Source of the DNA: Microvirga brassicacearum
Lineage (GTDB): Bacteria > Pseudomonadota > Alphaproteobacteria > Rhizobiales > Beijerinckiaceae
Length of the DNA: 64,000 nucleotides
Reading direction: 5' to 3'
Assembly: GCF_008757455.1 (NCBI RefSeq)
Contig: NZ_VCMV01000003.1
Span: 1 to 64,000, forward strand
Below the pieces are notes generated by a model that was not told where the DNA came from, made no database searches, and worked only from the letters and a program-made list of their open reading frames with translations. This document shows positions 24,300 to 33,567 of this stretch, piece by piece (the stretch's first letter is position 1; every line of letters starts with the position of its first letter). Both the position numbers and the translations under genes were made by a program.

Positions 24300-26357
24300 T
24301 CAGGCCCAACCCATCGCCGTAACGGCGAGGTCGATGATCTTGATGCCGATGAAGGGCACGAGGAGCCCGCCGAAGCCATAGATGAGGAGATTGCGGCGCA
24401 GCAGGCTCGCGGCGCCGAGCGGACGATAAGGAATGCCCCGCAAGGCCAGCGGGATGAGCGCGATGATGATGACCGCATTGAAGATCACCGCCGACAGGAT
24501 TGCGCTTTGCGGCGTCGACAATCCCATGACGTTGAGCGCGCGGAGTTCGGGGATCGCCGTGACGAACAACGCCGGGATGATGGCAAAGTATTTCGCCACG
24601 TCATTGGAGATCGAGAACGTCGTCAGCGATCCGCGCGTCATGAGAAGTTGCTTGCCGATGCCCACGATCTCGATGAGCTTTGTCGGATCGGAGTCGAGAT
24701 CCACCATGTTGCCGGCCTCGCGTGCGGCCTGCGTGCCGGATTGCATCGCGACGCCCACATCGGCCTGAGCCAGCGCCGGCGCATCGTTGGTGCCGTCGCC
24801 GCACATGGCGACGAGGCGACCCTCCGTTTGAGCCCGGCGGATATAGTTGAGCTTATCCTCCGGCGTCGCCTCGGCGATGAAATCATCGACACCCGCTTCC
24901 GACGCAATGGCCGCCGCCGTCACCGGATTGTCACCGGTCACCATGACGGTGCGGATGCCCATGCGGCGCAATTCCGAGAAGCGTTCCTTGATGTCCGGCT
25001 TGACCACGTCCTTGAGATGGATGACGCCCAGAAGTCGTCCGCCATCGGCCAGGCCGAGCGGTGTCCCGCCCGAGCGGGCGATGCGGTCCACGGAGGCCGC
25101 AAAGCCGTGATCGGAAACACCATGGTTGTCGACGTTCCGGACGAAACGGAGCACGGCGTCGACCGCTCCCTTGCGCAAACGCCGGCTGCCGAGATCGACG
25201 CCGGACAGCCGCGTTGTCGCCGAGAATTCGATGAAACGGGCATCCACAGGCGGCTCGCCGGGGACGCGCAGACCATATTTCTCTTGGGCCAGTGCCACGA
25301 TGGAGCGACCTTCGGCTGTCTCGTCGGCAAGACTTGCCAGGAGAGCAGCCTCGGCCGCTTCCCGTTCTGTCACGCCTGAAACCGGAATGATCTCGGACGC
25401 CATGCGGTTGCCGAAGGTGATCGTCCCGGTCTTGTCCAGCAGCAACGTGTCGACGTCGCCCGCGGCCTCTACGGCCCGTCCGGACATGGCCAGCACATTG
25501 AACCGCATGAGGCGGTTCATGCCCGCGATGCCGATGGCGGAGAGAAGGCCGCCAATAGTCGTCGGAATCAGCGTCACGAGCAGCGCGACCAGCACCGGCA
25601 CCGGCACATCGGCGCCCGAGTAACGTCCGGGGCCCGAGAGCGTCACGACGGCGATCAGAAAGATGATCGTCATGCCGGCGAGGAGGACATTCAGCGCAAT
25701 CTCGTTCGGCGTCTTCCGGCGCTCGGCTCCTTCCACGAGGGCGATCATCCGGTCCAGGAACGAGGAGCCGGATGCCGCAGTGATCCGCACGACGAGCCAG
25801 TCCGAGATAACGGCCGTTCCGCCCGTGACGGCGGAGCGGTCGCCGCCCGATTCCCTTATGACGGGCGCGGACTCGCCGGTAATCGCCGCCTCGTTGACCG
25901 ACGCGATGCCTTCCAGGACCTCGCCATCACCTGGGATGAGGTCTCCGGCTTCGACGAGCACGAGGTCGCCGATCTCCAGTTCGGCAGCAGACACCCTGGA
26001 AAACAGCTCCTTGCGCTCGGGATCGTAGAGTCGCTTGGCGAGCGTCTCGGTGCGGGCTTGGCGCAAGGTGTCGGCCTGCGCGCGCCCTCTCCCCTCAGCA
26101 ATGGCTTCGGCCAGGTTGGCAAAGATCACCGTGAACCACAGCCAGGCTGCAATCTGCCCTGTAAAGAAAACGGAAGCTCCCGTGATCAGATCGCGGATGA
26201 AGAGGATCGTGACGAGAAGCGCCACCACTTCGGTAACGAAGATGACCGGATTGCGGATGAGCTCGCCGGGATTGAGCTTTTTGACAGCATCGACACCGGC
26301 CTGACGCAGGATCGCTCCGTCGAACATCGAAATCTGCGTCTGAACGTGTTTGGTCAT
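24300..26357 (-). CDS. kdpB: KdpB, P-type ATPase subunit of the potassium pump
   Basis: A protein of about 685 residues. Phosphorylation motif [14 protein letters not shown] (Asp308), actuator motif [17 protein letters not shown], and hinge [42 protein letters not shown], preceded by [31 protein letters not shown]. There are seven membrane helices in the usual places. It hydrolyses ATP to drive K+ through KdpA. The start at MTKHVQ (26357) is chosen because the frame upstream (26387) overlaps kdpA and has no ribosome site. It sits 10 bases after kdpA. Confidence 0.97.
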   Translation of the reverse strand: MTKHVQTQISMFDGAILRQAGVDAVKKLNPGELIRNPVIFVTEVVALLVTILFIRDLITGASVFFTGQIAAWLWFTVIFANLAEAIAEGRGRAQADTLRQARTETLAKRLYDPERKELFSRVSAAELEIGDLVLVEAGDLIPGDGEVLEGIASVNEAAITGESAPVIRESGGDRSAVTGGTAVISDWLVVRITAASGSSFLDRMIALVEGAERRKTPNEIALNVLLAGMTIIFLIAVVTLSGPGRYSGADVPVPVLVALLVTLIPTTIGGLLSAIGIAGMNRLMRFNVLAMSGRAVEAAGDVDTLLLDKTGTITFGNRMASEIIPVSGVTEREAAEAALLASLADETAEGRSIVALAQEKYGLRVPGEPPVDARFIEFSATTRLSGVDLGSRRLRKGAVDAVLRFVRNVDNHGVSDHGFAASVDRIARSGGTPLGLADGGRLLGVIHLKDVVKPDIKERFSELRRMGIRTVMVTGDNPVTAAAIASEAGVDDFIAEATPEDKLNYIRRAQTEGRLVAMCGDGTNDAPALAQADVGVAMQSGTQAAREAGNMVDLDSDPTKLIEIVGIGKQLLMTRGSLTTFSISNDVAKYFAIIPALFVTAIPELRALNVMGLSTPQSAILSAVIFNAVIIIALIPLALRGIPYRPLGAASLLRRNLLIYGFGGLLVPFIGIKIIDLAVTAMGWA

Positions 26358-26367
26358 TGAGCACCTG

Positions 26368-28077
26368 TCAGAACGTCTTGCCGGCAAGCATCAGCACCTG
26401 CTCGGCGATGGGACCGAGGGCGAGAGCCGGGAAGAACTGGAGACCGCCGAGGATCAGGATCACGCCGACCATAAGGCCGATGAAGAGAGGTCCGTGCGTG
26501 GGGAATGTCCCGGTCGAATTTTCAAGCTTCGTCTTCGCCGCCAGGGAGCCGGCGATGGCGAGCATCGGCACAATGTAGGCGAAACGACCGAGCAGCATCG
26601 CCAAGCCAAGCGTCGTGTTGTACCAGGGCGAGTTTGCGGAGAGCCCGGCAAAGGCCGAACCGTTGTTCCCCGCTGCTGACGAATAGGCGTAGAGGATTTC
26701 CGAGAGACCGTGCGGTCCGGCATTGAGCAAGCCGGCAAGCCCTTGCGGGATGACGGCGGCGACCGCCGAGAAGCCGAGGATCGCCGTCGGCAGGATCAGG
26801 ACGGCCAGCATCGCCATCTTGACCTCTCTCGCTTCGATCTTCTTTCCGAGATATTCGGGCGTCCGCCCCACCATGAGACCTGCCACGAAAACCGCGATGA
26901 TAGCCATGACGAGAATGCCGTAGAGCCCCGACCCGACGCCGCCCGGCAGGATTTCGCCGAGTTGCATCAGGAACATCGGAATCAGTCCGCCGATGGGGGT
27001 GAAGCTGGCATGCATGGCATTGACCGCGCCCGTAGACAGGCCGGTCGTCACGGCGGCCCACAGAGCAGACAGAGCGAGCCCGAAGCGAACCTCCTTGCCC
27101 TCCATGTTGCCGTCATCCGCATTGATGCTGGCCGCCTGAAGCGTGGGCGTTCCCGCGGCCTCGGCCGCATAGGTGATGGCGATTCCTGCAAGCAGCAGGA
27201 TTCCCATGACCGACAGCAGCGCTCGCGCCTGGCGGCGGTCGCCGACCATGCGGCCGAACGCAAACACGACCGCGACCGAAATCACCAGCATCTGCCAGAT
27301 CTCAAGGAAGTTCGTGAGCGCGGTCGGATTTTCGAACGGATGCGCAGCGTTCACGTTGAAGAAGCCGCCACCGTTGGTGCCAAGTTGCTTGATCGCCACC
27401 TGGCTTGCAACGGGTCCCAGCGCAAGAGTCTGCTTCGCGCCTTCGAGCGTTGTCGCATCGACGGAGGAGAGGAGAGTCTGCGGCAAGCCGAGTGCAACGA
27501 GAAGAACGGCGGTGACGAGGGACAGCGGCAGAAGGACATAGAGAACCGAACGGGTCATATCGACCCAGAAGTTCCCGACGGTGGCGGCCTTCGAGCGGGC
27601 AAATCCGCGAACGAGTGCCATCGCCAGGGCGAGGCCGGTGGCTGCGGAGAGAAAATTCTGCACCGTCAGTCCGGCCATCTGCGAGAAATGGCTCATGGTG
27701 GTTTCGCCGCCATACGATTGCCAATTCGTATTTGTGACGAACGACACGGCGGTGTTGAACGCAAGATCGGGAGCGATGCCCGCAAAACCCTGCGGGTTCA
27801 AAGGCAGAAAACCCTGCAGTCTGAGGATAGCGTAAAGCAGGAAAAAGCCTGCCGCGTTGAACAGGAGCATCGCAAGCGCGTATGAACGCCACCCCTGCTC
27901 ACGGGTGGGATCGACGCCGGCAACAGTATAGAAACCGCGTTCGACAGGACCGAGCACGGGCGAGAGAAGGTTGTGTTTGCCCCCATAGACCCTGGCCATG
28001 AAGGCACCGAGCGGAAAAGCCGTTAGCAGGACGGTTGCGAGAATAATGGCGATCTGGAGCCAGCCGTTGAGCGTCAT
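26368..28077 (-). CDS. kdpA: KdpA, potassium-translocating subunit
   Basis: A 569-residue membrane protein with about ten helices and the four selectivity-loop regions of the SKT superfamily. They are visible as [63 protein letters not shown] and [24 protein letters not shown]. It carries K+ across the membrane with high affinity in complex with KdpB, C and F. ATG 28077 follows GGAGG by several bases. It is 11 bases downstream of kdpF, so kdpF-A-B-C are co-transcribed. Confidence 0.97.
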   Translation of the reverse strand: MTLNGWLQIAIILATVLLTAFPLGAFMARVYGGKHNLLSPVLGPVERGFYTVAGVDPTREQGWRSYALAMLLFNAAGFFLLYAILRLQGFLPLNPQGFAGIAPDLAFNTAVSFVTNTNWQSYGGETTMSHFSQMAGLTVQNFLSAATGLALAMALVRGFARSKAATVGNFWVDMTRSVLYVLLPLSLVTAVLLVALGLPQTLLSSVDATTLEGAKQTLALGPVASQVAIKQLGTNGGGFFNVNAAHPFENPTALTNFLEIWQMLVISVAVVFAFGRMVGDRRQARALLSVMGILLLAGIAITYAAEAAGTPTLQAASINADDGNMEGKEVRFGLALSALWAAVTTGLSTGAVNAMHASFTPIGGLIPMFLMQLGEILPGGVGSGLYGILVMAIIAVFVAGLMVGRTPEYLGKKIEAREVKMAMLAVLILPTAILGFSAVAAVIPQGLAGLLNAGPHGLSEILYAYSSAAGNNGSAFAGLSANSPWYNTTLGLAMLLGRFAYIVPMLAIAGSLAAKTKLENSTGTFPTHGPLFIGLMVGVILILGGLQFFPALALGPIAEQVLMLAGKTF

Positions 28078-28088
28078 GCGCGAGCCTC

Positions 28089-28178
28089 CTAGAAGCGTTC
28101 CGGCCTGAGCAGTGCCAGGACCAGATAGAGAGCAAGAGCCAAGGCGACACTGCCGCCGAGAAGGAGATCGAGAGTCAT
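28089..28178 (-). CDS. kdpF: KdpF, small stabilising subunit of the potassium pump
   Basis: A 29-residue peptide [20 protein letters not shown] followed by LALLRPERF and TAG, read on the minus strand directly before kdpA. It is a single membrane helix ending in L-x-R-P-E-x-F, the hallmark of KdpF. KdpF binds the KdpA-KdpB interface and stabilises the complex. It starts 13 bases after the stop of another tiny membrane peptide gene. Confidence 0.92.
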   Translation of the reverse strand: MTLDLLLGGSVALALALYLVLALLRPERF

Positions 28179-28191
28179 GAGCGGATCTCCC

Positions 28192-28275
28192 TCACAGCCG
28201 TTCGGCTGCGCGGGCATAAAGTGCCATCAGGGCGAAAAACCCGAGGCCGGTCAGGAGATAGAGGAAGTCAGACAT
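28192..28275 (-). CDS. 27-residue membrane peptide at the head of the kdp operon
   Basis: An ATG at 28275 opens MSDFLYLLTGLGFFALMALY followed by ARAAERL and TGA. It is one hydrophobic helix with a short Arg-rich cytoplasmic end. It lies immediately before kdpF on the same strand, so it is probably the first gene of the operon. Small peptides of this type (D-F-x-Y-L-x-x-G-x-x-F-F) precede kdpF in many alphaproteobacteria, as far as I recall, without an assigned function. It might be a second accessory helix of the pump or a leader peptide; translation is unproven. Confidence 0.6.
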   Translation of the reverse strand: MSDFLYLLTGLGFFALMALYARAAERL

Positions 28276-28351
28276 GGCAGCACCCATCATGTGAGTGCCG
28301 AAGGTACGCGGGAGGCGTATCAAATTTCGATTGGGAACCTTGCCGAAAGAA

Positions 28352-28367
28352 ATAAAGAACGCATAAA
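28352..28367 (-). promoter_or_regulatory. Candidate KdpE binding site upstream of kdp operon
   Basis: Read on the minus strand the region shows TTTAT-GCGTTC-TTTAT, two identical half-sites spaced 11 bases centre to centre (one helical turn), 77-92 bases before the first kdp start codon. E. coli KdpE binds a T-rich site with TTTAT/TTTAC half-sites. The match is by eye and no promoter boxes could be fixed between it and the first gene. Confidence 0.45.
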
Positions 28368-28436
28368 GGAATCGCTTCGAGACAAGACCGAATGAGCTTG
28401 TGCTCGCCTGTCTACCGGGATCCTCGCGCTATGCGG

Positions 28437-29009
28437 TCACGTCCGGCCAAGTGTATAGAATTCGTCGTTCGCCCGCATGTTGACGACATTGGCGATACGG
28501 TTTGACATGCCGAAAAACGCCGCGATGGCGCTGATGTCCCAAACGTCTTCATCGCTGAAGCCATGGGCGTTCAAGGCGGCGAAGTCCGTGTCGCCTACGG
28601 CATAGGCTTCGAACGCAACCTTCATGGCGAAATCGAGCATCGCCTTCTGCCGGTCCGTGATGTCGGCTTTCCGATAATTGACCGCAATCTGGTCGGCGAT
28701 CAACGGGTCCTTCGCACGGATGCGAAGAATGGCGCCGTGGGCGACGACGCAATATTGGCACTGATTGGCGCTGCTGGTCCCCACGACGATCATTTCACGC
28801 TCCGCCTTCGTCAGGTTGCCCGGCTTGTCCATGAGTGCATCATGGTAGGCAAAAAAGGCCCTGAACTCGTCCGGGCGGCGGGCGAGTATCATAAAGACGT
28901 TCGGGACGAACCCGGACTTTTCCTGCACCTCGAGAATTCGGCCGCGGATGTCTTGTGGAAGGTCGGTCAATTCGGGAACCGAGAAACGGCTAATTGCGGG
29001 CTGGCTCAT
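28437..29009 (-). CDS. AhpD/carboxymuconolactone decarboxylase-fold peroxidase-related enzyme
   Basis: A 190-residue protein of the peroxidase-related subfamily (YciW/uncharacterised peroxidase type). DIRGRILEVQEKSGFVPNVF and RPDEFRAFFAYHDALM precede the redox motif SANQCQYCVVAHG (Cys84, Cys87, His91). The Glu-rich helix KAEREMIVVGTS lies before it, and FGMSNRIANVVNMRANDEFY makes the end. The CxxC and distal His suit an alkylhydroperoxidase-like disulfide reductase; the natural substrate is unknown. It is monocistronic, facing away from the kdp promoter region, with a strong hairpin 58 bases upstream of its start. Confidence 0.85.
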   Translation of the reverse strand: MSQPAISRFSVPELTDLPQDIRGRILEVQEKSGFVPNVFMILARRPDEFRAFFAYHDALMDKPGNLTKAEREMIVVGTSSANQCQYCVVAHGAILRIRAKDPLIADQIAVNYRKADITDRQKAMLDFAMKVAFEAYAVGDTDFAALNAHGFSDEDVWDISAIAAFFGMSNRIANVVNMRANDEFYTLGRT

Positions 29010-29066
29010 CTGGTACCTCGTTTCTTGCGTTCGATCGACGAGGGCGTCTGGATAGGACGTCCACTA

Positions 29067-29095
29067 ACACCTCCGGTCCGTCAGACCGGAGGTGT
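29067..29095. other. Perfect 12-bp inverted repeat upstream of the peroxidase gene
   Basis: ACACCTCCGGTC (29067-29078), a 5-base loop CGTCA and the exact complement (29084-29095) form a hairpin with 12 pairs and no T run. It lies in the 5' region of the minus-strand peroxidase gene. It could be a bidirectional transcript end, an operator or a leader hairpin. No copy of it was noticed elsewhere in the window. Confidence 0.5.
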
Positions 29096-29338
29096 GCAGA
29101 TGCTTTGCGTTCCAGACACACGGTAGCATCGTCGATCGCCGTTTGTGAATGCGCTCAAGCAGGTTCGGAGTCCAAGGAGGATACAGCAGGCGCGCCGGGT
29201 TGGTTCGCCGGGAACTTCAGCTTGCACACCTTGGCCGAGGCGTGCGCCGGCTCATCCGACCTCGATCGGGATGCGGCCGGCAAAATTCTCCCAGGCCTGA
29301 TTTCGGTCGGCCGCGGACCCTGGCCTCGCGTTTCTTGA

Positions 29339-29928
29339 AGAGAATGCTTCCGCCGGGAACGACCGGCTTTCCGCATCGAGATTGGCAACGATGGTTGGTC
29401 CTGGCTCATCGGCGCGCCGATCAGCACCGCAGCCGATCTGGCTCGCACGGGATTGAAGGGCGGTGCCTTGGACGCGGCGTTGAAGCATCATGCGTCACGG
29501 CATGTGAGACTGGCGTCACTCGTCGAGCAATTGCGGATGCGGATAACCGGGTCACGCTGGCGCCGAGGGAGCGTGACATGTACGGCGTTCCCCTGCCGCA
29601 ACTCTCCTACCGCCTCGACGATTATATTCATGCCGGACTTGCGGCAACGCGCGCCGCTCACGCGGAGATCTTTGCCAGGCTGGGGACCACGCAGGTGCAG
29701 CATCAACCGGCCCCCGAGGGCGCGGGACACATCATCGGCACGGCGCGAATGGGTGCCGATCCCCGCACGTCGGTCGTTGATCGCGACCTGCGCAGCCACG
29801 ACCATCAAAACCTTTTCCTCCTCGGCTCCGCCGTGTTTCCGACGGCGGCGACGGCGAACCCGACTCTCACGATCGCGGCGCTCAGCCTGCGCGCCGCCGG
29901 TCAGATCAAAGCGACGCTGGGACAATAA
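29339..29928 (+). pseudogene. GMC-family oxidoreductase, truncated and frameshifted
   Basis: Frame 2 (29339 to about 29532) reads FRIEIGNDGWSWLIGAP and ASRHVRLASLVEQL. Frame 1 from about 29533 reads ADADNRVTLAPRERDMYGVP, GAGHIIGTARMGADP, then LFLLGSAVFPTAATANPTLT and AGQIKATL. This is the C-terminal half of a glucose-methanol-choline (FAD) dehydrogenase, with the catalytic-domain H and the FAD-proximal N-P-T-L-T end. The N-terminal FAD-binding Rossmann half is absent. One base appears lost at about 29533 (TTGCG where TTGGCG is expected). Traces further upstream (to about 29200) are too degraded to assign. A remnant of a periplasmic sugar/alcohol dehydrogenase is likely. Confidence 0.75.
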
Positions 29929-30222
29929 GCGGGTCGCCGCTCGAAAGGCCCGGCGCACGATTGCGCGGCAGAACGCTGATCCGGAGGCCGCTCTGGACGC
30001 CGGTCACGACGAATAGCCTTATCGGGCGATGCGGGATTAGTCGGATTGAGTGAGACTGCGACGAGAGTGGCGCCTTTCCTACCACCGCCGGGCTAGCGCG
30101 CCGGATTCCTTCGCAGGTCCTCGGCCGGGAACCCCACCAGACTTGGCGTCTACCCGCGCGTCGTCAAACACGGGATGATGGATCAGCGCCGGCGCCGGGC
30201 GCAGGTACCATGGAGACGCGCG

Positions 30223-30942
30223 ATGGAACCCGATGAGGCGGACGAGAGCGACGGGACACTGGATCTGCAGGACCTCGACCAGGAGGACGACGAGATCGAA
30301 GACACCGACGAGGGTTCGCCCTCCGAAGAGGCCGATGCGGCTAATCTCGATATCAATCTGGATCAGGATTCCGGCACGGACGATGACGCCGACATTGGCG
30401 TAGCGATCATCGGTTCGCAACCCACCACCGTGGAGATCGACACGGAGATCGACCAACAAGGTGAAGTCGATCAGGATGCGGACGTCGCCAGCGATGGTGG
30501 CGGCGCGGGTAGCTGGGCAATCGATGTTGCGGGCGTGCAACGGCCCGAGGTCGATCAGCGGATTGAGGTCGATGTCGAAGTCAGCGAAGGTGATGATGGC
30601 ACCGTTACCGTCGAGATTGACGTCGATATCGAGGACGATGTCGAGATCGAGAGCGACGCGGATATCGATGTGAGCGACGACGACGAAACCAGCATCCATG
30701 GTGAGATTGATCAGGATACGGAAAGCGACAGCAATGTGGATGCCGACGTGGAGATCCGTGACGACATCGACGCCGATGTCCTCGTCGACATCGATTCCCT
30801 CATCAAAGCGGCCGCGCAGGCTGCCGTAGACGTGGACGAGGATGATGAAGACACCGAGATCGGCGTCGATTTCGACGAGGACGCCGCGGTGGATGGAGAT
30901 GTCGACATCATCGTGGATGTGGGCGACACCGCTGATCTCTGA
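30223..30942 (+). CDS. Asp/Glu-rich repeat protein A (putative type I-exported)
   Basis: A protein of about 239 residues starting MEPDEADESDGTLDLQDLDQ. It is dominated by Asp, Glu, Val and Ile in alternating patterns, for example TVEIDTEIDQQGEVDQDADV, IDVDIEDDVEIESDADIDVS, GEIDQDTESDSNVDADVEIR and DGDVDIIVDVGDTADL at the end. There are no Cys residues and almost no aromatic ones. An alternating acidic/hydrophobic pattern suggests beta strands with one acidic face, suited to Ca2+ binding outside the cell. No family is recognised. ATG 30223 follows GGAG and avoids an Arg-rich leader that begins at 30175. A strong terminator follows. It shares its composition with the genes at 31226 and 37113 and stands beside a type I exporter. 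Confidence 0.6.
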   Translation: MEPDEADESDGTLDLQDLDQEDDEIEDTDEGSPSEEADAANLDINLDQDSGTDDDADIGVAIIGSQPTTVEIDTEIDQQGEVDQDADVASDGGGAGSWAIDVAGVQRPEVDQRIEVDVEVSEGDDGTVTVEIDVDIEDDVEIESDADIDVSDDDETSIHGEIDQDTESDSNVDADVEIRDDIDADVLVDIDSLIKAAAQAAVDVDEDDEDTEIGVDFDEDAAVDGDVDIIVDVGDTADL

Positions 30943-30968
30943 CGCTTGCTCGCCTTTCGATCCGAATC

Positions 30969-30993
30969 GAGCCGCTCGTTGCGGCTCTTTTTT
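30969..30993 (+). terminator. Rho-independent terminator after Asp-rich gene A
   Basis: GAGCCGC (30969-30975), loop TCGTT, GCGGCTC (30981-30987) and six T residues (30988-30993) make a textbook intrinsic terminator 27 bases after the stop codon. It separates gene A from the next transcription unit. Confidence 0.9.
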
Positions 30994-31225
30994 AGGTTGT
31001 CATCAAGCGGCCTCTTTGACCGGCGTCACCCAAGCGGGTGAGTCGTTTCTGCGCTCACCACCTTTTCGGCCGAATTCAAATTGGCAACTATTCTCTAAAA
31101 ACCGAAGCTGGGAAAATCGTTCATCGACCGGGCGTTGCAGTGATCCAACCGGATCGCCCGACCCGCCGATCCGCTCTGGATGATACGCTTGCCGGGGCGG
31201 CTTTCACGCACGGGGAGAGTGCATC

Positions 31226-31603
31226 ATGGCCGACTTTAAAGACAATGATTTCGACTTCGATATTGATGCCGATATCGATCAGGACCTCGATCAGGATCAA
31301 GATCAGGACGTGGATGTCGATACCGACCAGGATTCGGATGTCGATCAGGATAACTCGAATGACTCGGACGTCGACAACGACACCGATCAGGACGCGGATG
31401 CCGACGCCGATGCTGATGCCGATGATCACAGCGACGCCGACGCCGACGCGGATGCCGACAACGACAACGACACCGACGTGGATGTCGATCAGAAGAACGA
31501 CAACGACGCCGACGTCGACCAGGATCAGGACGTCGACGTGGACGTCAGCCAGGATCAGGATGCTGACCAGGACGCAACGATCGATATCGACTTCGATTTC
31601 TGA
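31226..31603 (+). CDS. Alternating-Asp protein B (poly X-Asp)
   Basis: A 125-residue protein with 57 Asp and no Glu. From residue 8 to the end it runs X-Asp-X-Asp almost without a break, with X drawn from Val, Ala, Gln, Asn, Thr, Ile and Ser: FDFDIDADIDQDLDQDQDQD near the start, DADADADADD in the middle, and DATIDIDFDF at the end. No Cys, Pro or Gly. An extended strand would put every Asp on one face. The tail -DIDFDF resembles type I secretion C-termini. ATG 31226 follows GGGGAGAG. It lies 128 bases before the secretion ABC transporter. I do not recognise the family; a role as a secreted calcium- or metal-binding, or mineral-contacting, polypeptide is inference. Confidence 0.65.
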   Translation: MADFKDNDFDFDIDADIDQDLDQDQDQDVDVDTDQDSDVDQDNSNDSDVDNDTDQDADADADADADDHSDADADADADNDNDTDVDVDQKNDNDADVDQDQDVDVDVSQDQDADQDATIDIDFDF

Positions 31604-31731
31604 TCGCTGATCGGACGCCGGTGGACTTTCACCGCGCCTTGGGCCGACGCCGGACGATGCGGTGCCGGTCCACACCGGCGATCCTCTGCTCCATCACTCG
31701 AAATGAATCCTCGCACGGGAGTTAAAGCTCC

Positions 31732-33567
31732 ATGGTTGTCACCTGGATGAAGACGCGATCACGAACCGAGATCGAGCGCGCCTTCGAGTTGTGCAAGACG
31801 TCCCTGCTTGTGGTGTTTGCGCTCAGCTTCTTCGTCAATCTTCTGGCGCTCACCGTGCCGCTTTATCTGCTGCAGGTTTACGATCATGTCCTGTCGAGCC
31901 GCAGTCTCGACACGCTCATGATGCTAACCTTCATCGTCGTCGTCGCCCTGGCGGCGCATGCATGCCTCGAAGCTCTCCGCCGCGAGATGCTCGCGCGGGT
32001 CGGCACCTGGTTGGACGACCGCTTGCGGGCATCCGTTCTGATCGCCGCCGTACAGTCAGCCTTGCGCAATGAACAAGCCGCCGCCGCACAAGCCTGGCGC
32101 GATCTCAGCGGCCTCCGCACGTTCTTCGGCGGCACCGCATGCACGGCTCTGTTCGATCTTCCCTGGACGCCGATTTTCATCTTGGCACTGATCATTATTC
32201 ATCCTTTGCTTGGCGGGATCGGCCTTGTGGCGTCGATCGTTCTGTTCGGGATGGCGATGCTCAACGAGGTGGTGACGCGCAAACCCATTGCCCGTTCGAG
32301 CGCGGCTGCGGTCGAGAGCCAGCACCGGTTTGAAACTCTCCTGCGCAACGTCGAGGCCATCAGCGCGATGGGAATGCTGCCCGGCGTGGCCCGCCTCCTG
32401 CATGACGATCAGTCGAACGCGAAAGAGGCCCAACTCTCCGCCTCCGGGCGCGCCGCCGCCATCCAGGCCCTCGCCCGTTTTGTCCGGCTCCTGACCCAGG
32501 TCATCGTCATGGCCTGCGCCGCATGGCTCGTGATCCTGGACACGGTCAGTCCCGCGGCCATTTTCGCAAGTTCAATCCTGCTGGGACGGTCATTGGGGCC
32601 CGTGGAAGGATCGATCAGCACATGGCGCGCGGTCACCGGCGTGCGCCTCGGCTATCACCGCCTGCACAAGATCATGGGCGGCCTGCCTCAATCCCGCAAA
32701 ACCATGTATCTGCCGCGCCCTAACGGAGCCGTCTCCGTCGAGCAGGTGACGTTCATGATGCCGGGCGCCGATATGCCCGCCGTCCGCCGGCTGACCTTCT
32801 CGGTCGAGCCGGGAGAAATCCTTGGGGTGGTCGGGCCGTCCGGTGCGGGCAAATCGACGCTCGGACGCCTGATCGCCGGCACCATCTCTCCCTCTGTCGG
32901 GCATGTGCGCCTCGACGGCGCCGACATGCGGATTTGGCTCGCCTCCGGTGGCCACCGCTATCTGGGTTATCTTCCGCAGGAGATCGAACTCTTCGGCGGC
33001 ACCGTTCGGGAGAACATCTCCCGCCTGCAGGACGCCCCGTCCGAACATGTGATCGCTGCCGCCGCCATGGTGGGGCTGCACAAGATGATCATGCGTCTTC
33101 CTCTGGGCTATGAGACCGATATCGGCGAGGGCGGCATGCGGCTCTCCGGCGGGCAGCGGCAGCGTCTCGGCCTCGCGCGGGCGCTCTTCGGCTTTCCGCG
33201 CCTCATCGTGCTCGACGAGCCCAATGCGAGCCTCGATGCTGAAGGTGAGGAGGCTTTGCGCCATGCCATTCAGGCGATGCGAGAGCGCGGGTCGACCATC
33301 ATCATCATCGCCCAGCGCTTCGGCGTTCTGAATATGTCGGACAAGCTCCTGGTGCTGGATAACGGCGTGATGAATGCCTTCGGGACGCGCCGCGATGTTG
33401 CCGAGAAGATCAGGAGTGGACGCACGGTCATTCCGGCGCGGAGCCAGCAGGTCGTGCTGACTCAACGGAGTATGAGGCCGCCAGCCGATGACGGCTTCGC
33501 GGGCTCGCCGCCGGGTAGAACGAAGAGGGCCAATCCCGGCGCGGCAACCGAGAGGGCTGCGTCATGA
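31732..33567 (+). CDS. Type I secretion ABC transporter (PrtD/RTX-exporter class, no C39 peptidase)
   Basis: A 611-residue fused membrane-ATPase exporter. The membrane region spans residues about 20-320 (start FELCKTSLLVVFALSFFVNLLALTVPLYLLQVYDHVL, typical of the PrtD/LapB-like group), with no N-terminal peptidase domain. The ATPase shows Walker A GPSGAGKST (368-376), Q-loop YLPQEIELFGGTVRENI, signature LSGGQRQRLGLARALF, Walker B LIVLDEPNASLD and an H-loop-like IIIAQRFG, in which the usual His is Gln. It would push unfolded proteins with C-terminal signals across both membranes together with HlyD and a TolC. Its stop overlaps the start of the HlyD gene (ATGA). Confidence 0.93.
   Translation: MVVTWMKTRSRTEIERAFELCKTSLLVVFALSFFVNLLALTVPLYLLQVYDHVLSSRSLDTLMMLTFIVVVALAAHACLEALRREMLARVGTWLDDRLRASVLIAAVQSALRNEQAAAAQAWRDLSGLRTFFGGTACTALFDLPWTPIFILALIIIHPLLGGIGLVASIVLFGMAMLNEVVTRKPIARSSAAAVESQHRFETLLRNVEAISAMGMLPGVARLLHDDQSNAKEAQLSASGRAAAIQALARFVRLLTQVIVMACAAWLVILDTVSPAAIFASSILLGRSLGPVEGSISTWRAVTGVRLGYHRLHKIMGGLPQSRKTMYLPRPNGAVSVEQVTFMMPGADMPAVRRLTFSVEPGEILGVVGPSGAGKSTLGRLIAGTISPSVGHVRLDGADMRIWLASGGHRYLGYLPQEIELFGGTVRENISRLQDAPSEHVIAAAAMVGLHKMIMRLPLGYETDIGEGGMRLSGGQRQRLGLARALFGFPRLIVLDEPNASLDAEGEEALRHAIQAMRERGSTIIIIAQRFGVLNMSDKLLVLDNGVMNAFGTRRDVAEKIRSGRTVIPARSQQVVLTQRSMRPPADDGFAGSPPGRTKRANPGAATERAAS

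Noticed and set aside
31121-31675. 184-codon minus-strand frame rich in Val, Ile and Asp that looks like a membrane protein
   Set aside because: It is the antisense of the alternating-Asp gene: GAC/GAT codons read backwards give Val and Ile. Hydrophobicity is an artefact and there is no ribosome site.
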